The position numbers and the translations under genes were made by a program. Below are positions 5,201-8,814 of a DNA stretch of 8,814 nt, piece by piece. The notes under the pieces are model-generated. The model was not told the DNA's origin, ran no database searches, and saw nothing but the letters and a program-made list of their open reading frames with translations. The stretch spans positions 1 to 8,814 of the forward strand of contig JAIRXX010000061.1 of assembly GCA_031268065.1 (NCBI GenBank), read 5' to 3'. Within the stretch, counting starts at the first letter, position 1. Every line of letters begins with the position of its first letter. Source of the DNA: Propionibacteriaceae bacterium. Its GTDB lineage: Bacteria; Actinomycetota; Actinomycetes; Propionibacteriales; Propionibacteriaceae.

Positions 5201-6207
5201 TCGGGCTGCTTGGTGCTCTCGCGCGGCACTAGGGTGTGGGGGGCTAGGGTTTCTTGGGCCGCCAGGTTGGGGTTGTCTATGCGGGCGGCTACGGCGGCTA
5301 CGGCGTGGTCGGCGATGAAGCGGGTGTCGATGGAGACGGTGCTGAGCGAGGGACGGGCGAAGCGGCCTTCCTCTATGTCGTCGATGCCGATTACGGCGAT
5401 GTCTTCGGGCACGCTCAGGCCGGCGTCGAAGACGGCGCGGATCGCGCCCATCGCCAACAGGTCGGAGTAGCAGAAGATGCCGTCTGGCCGGGTCGGGCCG
5501 TCGATCAGCGCGGCGGCGGCCCGGTAGCCATCTTGGCGGCTGTAGTGGGCGGCGGGGCAGACTTGTTCGGGGGAGGCATCGAATCCAGCTTGCGCCAAGG
5601 CGCGGGTGAAACCTTCGGTGCGCTGCAGCGGGGTGGCGAAATCTTCGCCTGGCTGCGCTCCGATGGCGGCGAGGCGGTGCTTGCCCAGCCCGATCAGATG
5701 GGCTGTGGCGTCTTGGGCGGCGCGAACATTGTCGATGGCCACATGGTCGAAACGCCCGTCGAAGCTATGTTCGCCCAACAGGATGAGCGGTTGGTCAACC
5801 CCGACGTCGGCAAGGTCGTCGGCGGTGGCCAACGGGCAGAACAGCACGCCGTCGAAAAGCAGGGTCCGGTCAGCGCCGCGCAACAGGGCGCGTTGGCGGT
5901 CCCGGTCGTGCCCGGTCTGGTCGATCATGACATGGAACCCAGCTTGGCTTGCCGCCCGGATGACGTTGCGGGCCAACTTGCTGAAATAGGGAACGTCGAT
6001 CTCGGGGACGACTAGGGCGAGCAGGCCCGTACGCCCGGTGCGCAGCAGTCGGGCGACCGGATTGGGCCGGTAGTCGAGGTCGGCTATGGCCCGCTGGACG
6101 CGGGCGCGCATGGGCTTGGAGACGTGCTCATAGTCGGCGATGACGTTGGAGACAGTGCGGATAGACACACCGGCAAGATCAGCAACGTCGCGGAGGGTGG
6201 CTGCCAC
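5167..6207 (-). CDS. LacI family transcriptional regulator of the sugar-uptake operon
   Basis: This 346-residue DNA-binding repressor has the LacI helix-turn-helix at residues 1-25 (TLRDVADLAGVSIRTVSNVI). The hinge-helix region follows (YRPNPVARLLRTGRTG, about 46-61), then a periplasmic-binding-protein-like effector domain (about 62-325) with GIFCYSDLLAMGAI and VIGIDDIEEGRFARPSLSTV. The GTG start at 6205-6207 has GGAGGT three bases upstream. The gene diverges from the sugar-binding protein gene, the usual layout for a local repressor that is released by a sugar. Family members usually end shortly after a '(V)RES(T)' motif, here at residues 329-332. The last 11 or so residues (ERRRCPTAPSC) are instead translated from out-of-frame sequence of the ATPase remnant, so the natural stop codon was lost at the junction. 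The tail is short and probably tolerated. Confidence 0.93.
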   Translation of the reverse strand: MAATLRDVADLAGVSIRTVSNVIADYEHVSKPMRARVQRAIADLDYRPNPVARLLRTGRTGLLALVVPEIDVPYFSKLARNVIRAASQAGFHVMIDQTGHDRDRQRALLRGADRTLLFDGVLFCPLATADDLADVGVDQPLILLGEHSFDGRFDHVAIDNVRAAQDATAHLIGLGKHRLAAIGAQPGEDFATPLQRTEGFTRALAQAGFDASPEQVCPAAHYSRQDGYRAAAALIDGPTRPDGIFCYSDLLAMGAIRAVFDAGLSVPEDIAVIGIDDIEEGRFARPSLSTVSIDTRFIADHAVAAVAARIDNPNLAAQETLAPHTLVPRESTKQPERRRCPTAPSC

Positions 6208-6217
6208 GGTACCTCCT

Positions 6218-6247
6218 TCGGTAACTCGGTCTTTGGTAACTCGGTAC
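6218..6247. repeat. Tandem 15-bp direct repeat in the lacI leader
   Basis: GGTAACTCGGT occurs at 6220-6230 and 6235-6245. Comparing the 15-mers 6218-6232 and 6233-6247, 13 of 15 bases match. It lies between the lacI Shine-Dalgarno and the operator region. In the lacI transcript it would read as two copies of ACCGAGTTACC just before the ribosome binding site, if transcription starts far enough upstream. It could be a replication-slippage duplication or a binding site. Confidence 0.6.
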
Positions 6248-6250
6248 TAC

Positions 6251-6266
6251 TTTACAACGTTAGCAA
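6251..6266. promoter_or_regulatory. Operator-like site 1 (probable LacI target)
   Basis: TTTACAACGTTAGCAA is centred on the palindrome AACGTT, with TT and AA at its outer ends. A central CG dyad is common in LacI-family operators. Its right half GTTAGCAA matches GTTGGCAA of site 2 at 7 of 8 positions. It overlaps the candidate -35. Confidence 0.5.
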
Positions 6267-6280
6267 ACCACTGATATTCT
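6251..6280 (+). promoter_or_regulatory. Candidate sigma-70-type promoter of the sugar ABC operon
   Basis: TTTACA (6251-6256, 5 of 6 to TTGACA) is followed after 18 bp by TATTCT (6275-6280, 4 of 6 to TATAAT). This would start transcription near 6287, about 38 nt before the binding-protein start codon. The -35 lies inside operator-like site 1, and site 2 covers the predicted start point. Confidence 0.5.
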
Positions 6281-6281
6281 C

Positions 6282-6297
6282 TTGCACACGTTGGCAA
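6282..6297. promoter_or_regulatory. Operator-like site 2 (probable LacI target)
   Basis: TTGCACACGTTGGCAA is an imperfect palindrome (12 of 16 bases symmetric: TTGC and GCAA arms, ACGT centre) with a central CG dyad. Its centre is 31 bp from that of site 1, close to three helical turns. It lies at the predicted transcription start, where a bound repressor would block initiation. Confidence 0.55.
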
Positions 6298-6324
6298 AGA
6301 GGCCTCCTAGCTCGAAGGAGCGAC

Positions 6325-7704
6325 ATGAAAGACACACCAACCAAGCGGCTCGCCACGCTGGCCGCCCTAGTCCTGGCCGTCGGCTTGACGGCGGCTTGCG
6401 GCCCGGACATCGCCGCAAACACCCCTTCCGGCCCCACTTCCGAACCCCCGCAAACCAATCCTGATCGGCTGCAGGCCCCCAGCGAGGCGTCACCGACCGG
6501 GGAAATCGTGATCTGGGACCGTTCCGGCGACCTATACGAGGTCTTTGACGCGGTGATCGAATCCTTTAACGCCAAATACCCCGGCATCACAGTCCACCAC
6601 GAAGCGGTGGACATCGCCGCGAAGCTGCAGAACACGCTAATCACCGGCACCGACGTGCCTGACGGCGTATTCCTCGATGACGCCTATGTGGCCGGATACA
6701 AAGACCACCTGTGGGATTTGAGCGACGTGCTCGCCCCGTACCTGGACAAAATCACCAAGCAAAAAATTGATGTCAACACGGTGGCCGATGGCATTTACGG
6801 CGTCCCCTACGACCTTGACCCCGGCCTGCTCTTCTACAACGCGGCAGCGCTGGACAAGGCCGGAATCGACCCTGCCGCGATAAACACCTATGACGATCTG
6901 CTGGCCGCCGCCAAGAAATACCAGGATTACCGGCCCTCAGCCAAGCCGATCCATCTGGAGCAGGGCGCCTGGCTGGGCCAGCTCCAATTGGAGATGTACG
7001 CGAACCAGCTGGCCACCTCAATGGCCGACGCCAACGGGGAATTGCGGCTGAATTCGCCGGAATACCTGAAGATCCTCACTTGGCTGGACGAGGTGGCCAA
7101 ACAAGGGCTGGGAACCCGCGCCGAATATCTGACCCCCAGCGACATCGGCGCGTTAGAGGCTGGTGACGAAGTGTTTTACCCCTGGGCGATCTGGTTCGAC
7201 TTCGCCCCGCAGCAGCAACTTCCCATCACTTCCGGGCAGTGGCGGGCCATGCAATTGCCAGCCTGGGAAACGGGCGGCGCACGCGGCGGAGCGATGGGCG
7301 GATCGTCGTTCATCCTGCCGAAGCAGGGCAAGAATTCCCAGTTGGCCTGGCTCTTCTACGAATTCCTGATGTTCGACGAAACGGGCTACACCGCCGTGTA
7401 CGGGCCGAACAAGGTCTATCCGGGCGGCTTGAACACCTCGATCCCGGCCTATCAACCGGCTGCCGATCCGGCCAAGCCGCTGTTCAAACCGGTCGAGGCG
7501 CTGGGCAACCAAGACCTGTGGACCACCGCCATTGAGGCCGGGAAGCAGATTCCCGGAGGCACCCCCACCCCCACCTGGTGGGATGGGGCAGTCGAGTATC
7601 TCGGCAACAACGTCCAAAAGATGCTCGACGGGGCAATGACTCCGCAAGAAGTGCTCGACCAGTCGGCCAAGGACATCCAGGCCAACCTGGTAGACCGGCA
7701 GTGA
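6325..7704 (+). CDS. Carbohydrate ABC transporter substrate-binding lipoprotein
   Basis: This 459-residue extracellular binding protein delivers a sugar to the membrane permeases encoded next. The N-terminus is a lipoprotein signal: TKR, a hydrophobic stretch (9-23) and the lipobox LTAAC with C25 as the lipidated cysteine. A Pro/Thr/Ser-rich linker (about 28-50) follows. The mature domain is of the family-1 solute-binding fold (MalE-like): GEIVIWDRSGDLYEVFDAVI, then FNAKYPGITV, GVPYDLDPGLLFYN in the hinge region, and GGAMGGSSFILPKQGKN in the second lobe. The specific sugar cannot be read from the sequence, though oligosaccharides are common for this family. I chose ATG 6325 because GAAGGAG lies 4 nt upstream and the signal peptide starts there; the frame runs further upstream only through the promoter region. 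It is first in an operon with two permeases and diverges from lacI. Confidence 0.93.
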   Translation: MKDTPTKRLATLAALVLAVGLTAACGPDIAANTPSGPTSEPPQTNPDRLQAPSEASPTGEIVIWDRSGDLYEVFDAVIESFNAKYPGITVHHEAVDIAAKLQNTLITGTDVPDGVFLDDAYVAGYKDHLWDLSDVLAPYLDKITKQKIDVNTVADGIYGVPYDLDPGLLFYNAAALDKAGIDPAAINTYDDLLAAAKKYQDYRPSAKPIHLEQGAWLGQLQLEMYANQLATSMADANGELRLNSPEYLKILTWLDEVAKQGLGTRAEYLTPSDIGALEAGDEVFYPWAIWFDFAPQQQLPITSGQWRAMQLPAWETGGARGGAMGGSSFILPKQGKNSQLAWLFYEFLMFDETGYTAVYGPNKVYPGGLNTSIPAYQPAADPAKPLFKPVEALGNQDLWTTAIEAGKQIPGGTPTPTWWDGAVEYLGNNVQKMLDGAMTPQEVLDQSAKDIQANLVDRQ

Positions 7705-7768
7705 TTTCAAGATCAGCCGCCGCCGCTTCCCCAAGCCGGCAATAGCCAACCACCGTTAGGAGACCCGG

Positions 7769-8689
7769 ATGACCGCCATCGCCGCGCCGAAAGCTGCCAG
7801 CCCCGCTGGTCCGGCGCGGCGCTGGCGGCGCTCGGCCCGCCGCTGGGGCTGGCCCTATCTATTCGTTGCCCCCTTTGTCGCGGTATTCGTCGCGTTCAGC
7901 GTCTATCCGATGGTCTTCACCTTCCGGCTCAGCTTCACCAAATGGCACGGCGCCGGTCTGGCCGAATGGGTCGGCTGGGAAAATTACGGCTATCTGCTGT
8001 CCAGTCCGGCATTCTGGGAGTCGCTGCGGAATTCCGCCGCACTGTGGCTGCTCATCGTCCCGGCCCAAATGGCGCTGGCGCTGGCGATCGCCCTCCTGCT
8101 CAACAACGCCGCGCTGCGGCTGCGCAATCTCTACCGGGTCGCCATCATCGTCCCCTTCGTCACCCCGCTGGTGGCAGTCGCCCAAATCTGGATCGTTTTA
8201 TTCGATCAGGATTACGGGGCGGTGAACAGCGTGCTCAAAGTCTTCGGCATACCCGACATCGGCTGGCTGGTGACCAGCCAGTGGGCCAAACCGACGTTGG
8301 CGCTGCTCTTCATCTGGAAGACGACCGGTTTCATCATGATCATCCTGCTTTCCGGCCTCCAGTCCATCGACCCGGCCTACTACGAGGCGGCCGCCATTGA
8401 CGGGGCCGGACGGCTGCGCCAGGTCACCGGCATCACCCTCCCGCTGCTGCGGCGGACCCTGATGTTCGCCATCGTCATGCAAACCTTGGCGGTGTTCCAG
8501 ATGTTCACCGAGCCTTACGTCGTCACCAAGGGCGGGCCGTACAACTCCACCACGACCGCCGGACTCTACCTCTACAACCACATCAACCGCGCCGATCTGG
8601 GCACCGGCTCAGCCAATTCGTTCCTGCTCGTCGTGATCGTCATGGGGTTGTCGCTGCTCTTCGTCCGACTGCTCAGCCCGAAAGACTGA
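7769..8689 (+). CDS. Carbohydrate ABC transporter permease, MalF/UgpA type
   Basis: This 306-residue membrane subunit of a CUT1-type sugar importer has a basic N-terminal tail (about 1-27) rich in Arg. About six membrane segments follow, the first near 29-50 (YLFVAPFVAVFVAFSVYPM). The cytoplasmic EAA loop that docks the ATPase is clear: E206-A-A, then G212, and LP at 224-225. The end (VVTKGGPYNSTTTAGLYLYN) is typical of MalF/UgpA-like subunits. TTAGGAGA (7756-7763) precedes ATG 7769. The 64-bp gap after the binding-protein gene shows no clear terminator or promoter, so the genes are probably co-transcribed. No ATPase gene is present within the window. Confidence 0.94.
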   Translation: MTAIAAPKAASPAGPARRWRRSARRWGWPYLFVAPFVAVFVAFSVYPMVFTFRLSFTKWHGAGLAEWVGWENYGYLLSSPAFWESLRNSAALWLLIVPAQMALALAIALLLNNAALRLRNLYRVAIIVPFVTPLVAVAQIWIVLFDQDYGAVNSVLKVFGIPDIGWLVTSQWAKPTLALLFIWKTTGFIMIILLSGLQSIDPAYYEAAAIDGAGRLRQVTGITLPLLRRTLMFAIVMQTLAVFQMFTEPYVVTKGGPYNSTTTAGLYLYNHINRADLGTGSANSFLLVVIVMGLSLLFVRLLSPKD

Positions 8690-8691
8690 CC

Positions 8692-8814
8692 ATGAGCGGC
8701 AACCTTTCCAGAAAACGGGTCGCAGCACACGCGGCCAGCCATGCCTTCCTAGCCGTGATGACGCTGGCCTTCCTCGCCCCTGTCGTATGGGCACTGGTAT
8801 CGGCCTTCAAACAG
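8692..8814 (+). CDS. Carbohydrate ABC transporter permease, MalG type (3' end outside window)
   Basis: The first 41 residues are present; the frame is still open at the window edge. It begins two bases after the stop of the MalF-type gene, indicating translational coupling. A basic N-terminus (SRKRVAAHAA) is followed by a hydrophobic segment (about 18-36) and then VSAFKQ. This fits the start of MalG/UgpE-type permeases, where the first helix usually runs into a 'P..W.l..SfK' sequence (here PVVWALVSAFK). As the second permease it would form the heterodimeric channel with the preceding gene product. The EAA loop lies beyond the window, so the call rests on the N-terminus and operon position. 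Confidence 0.85.
   Translation, partial: MSGNLSRKRVAAHAASHAFLAVMTLAFLAPVVWALVSAFKQ

Noticed and set aside
5100..5300. Insertion sequence or attachment site at the ATPase/lacI junction
   Set aside because: I looked for terminal inverted repeats, transposase fragments and short flanking duplications and found none convincing.
5254..6015. Long + strand open frame (253 codons) opposite lacI
   Set aside because: It lies fully antisense to a clear LacI protein. Its Gly/Val/Ala-rich composition is what antisense high-GC coding sequence gives, and it has no family-like motif or ribosome binding site.
6124..6324. Upstream extension of the binding-protein frame
   Set aside because: It crosses the lacI start and the operators. 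A clear lipoprotein signal and a Shine-Dalgarno mark ATG 6325 as the start.

Overview
The window looks like a chromosomal segment from a high-GC Gram-positive bacterium (Actinobacteria). The evidence is GC-rich third codon positions, frequent GTG starts, an actinobacterial-style TatB (FGPDKLPELAR hinge) and TatC (TPSTDPFSM near the end), and a lipoprotein-type sugar-binding protein. The genus cannot be named from sequence alone. I see no rRNA, tRNA, CRISPR array, insertion sequence or phage gene.

Layout. (1) Positions 1-1055 hold the 3' end of an MmgE/PrpD-family gene (+). It converges on a GntR/FCD regulator (-), with a small stem-loop between them. (2) Positions 1244-2877 hold a twin-arginine translocation (Tat) locus: tatB (-) diverges from a translationally coupled tatA-tatC pair (+). 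The 312-bp gap between them carries an AT-rich palindrome with good -10 hexamers on both strands. (3) Positions 2976-3911 encode a P-class (B-type) dye-decolorizing peroxidase with all key heme-pocket residues, but no Tat signal and no encapsulin tail. (4) Positions 4027-5200 (-) hold an ABC-2 exporter permease and the C-terminal half of its ATPase. The ATPase is cut off just before Walker B. (5) Positions 5167-8814 hold a carbohydrate-uptake module: a LacI regulator (-) diverges from a sugar-binding lipoprotein, a MalF-type permease and the start of a MalG-type permease (+). Two similar operator-like palindromes lie 31 bp apart in the divergent promoter region.

How the genes fit together. 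TatA, TatB and TatC together form a complete translocase for folded proteins. The LacI protein probably represses the sugar-uptake operon when inducer is absent. No ATPase for that importer appears in the window; it may lie downstream or be a shared MsiK-type subunit encoded elsewhere.

Most notable. The lacI stop codon lies inside the remnant ATPase gene, and the last 11 or so LacI residues are out-of-frame ATPase sequence. This marks a deletion or insertion junction near 5200-5206, where the sugar-uptake module was joined to an older exporter operon. I do not see a clearly undescribed system. The best leads are this junction, the palindromic divergent tat promoter and the paired sugar-operon operators.
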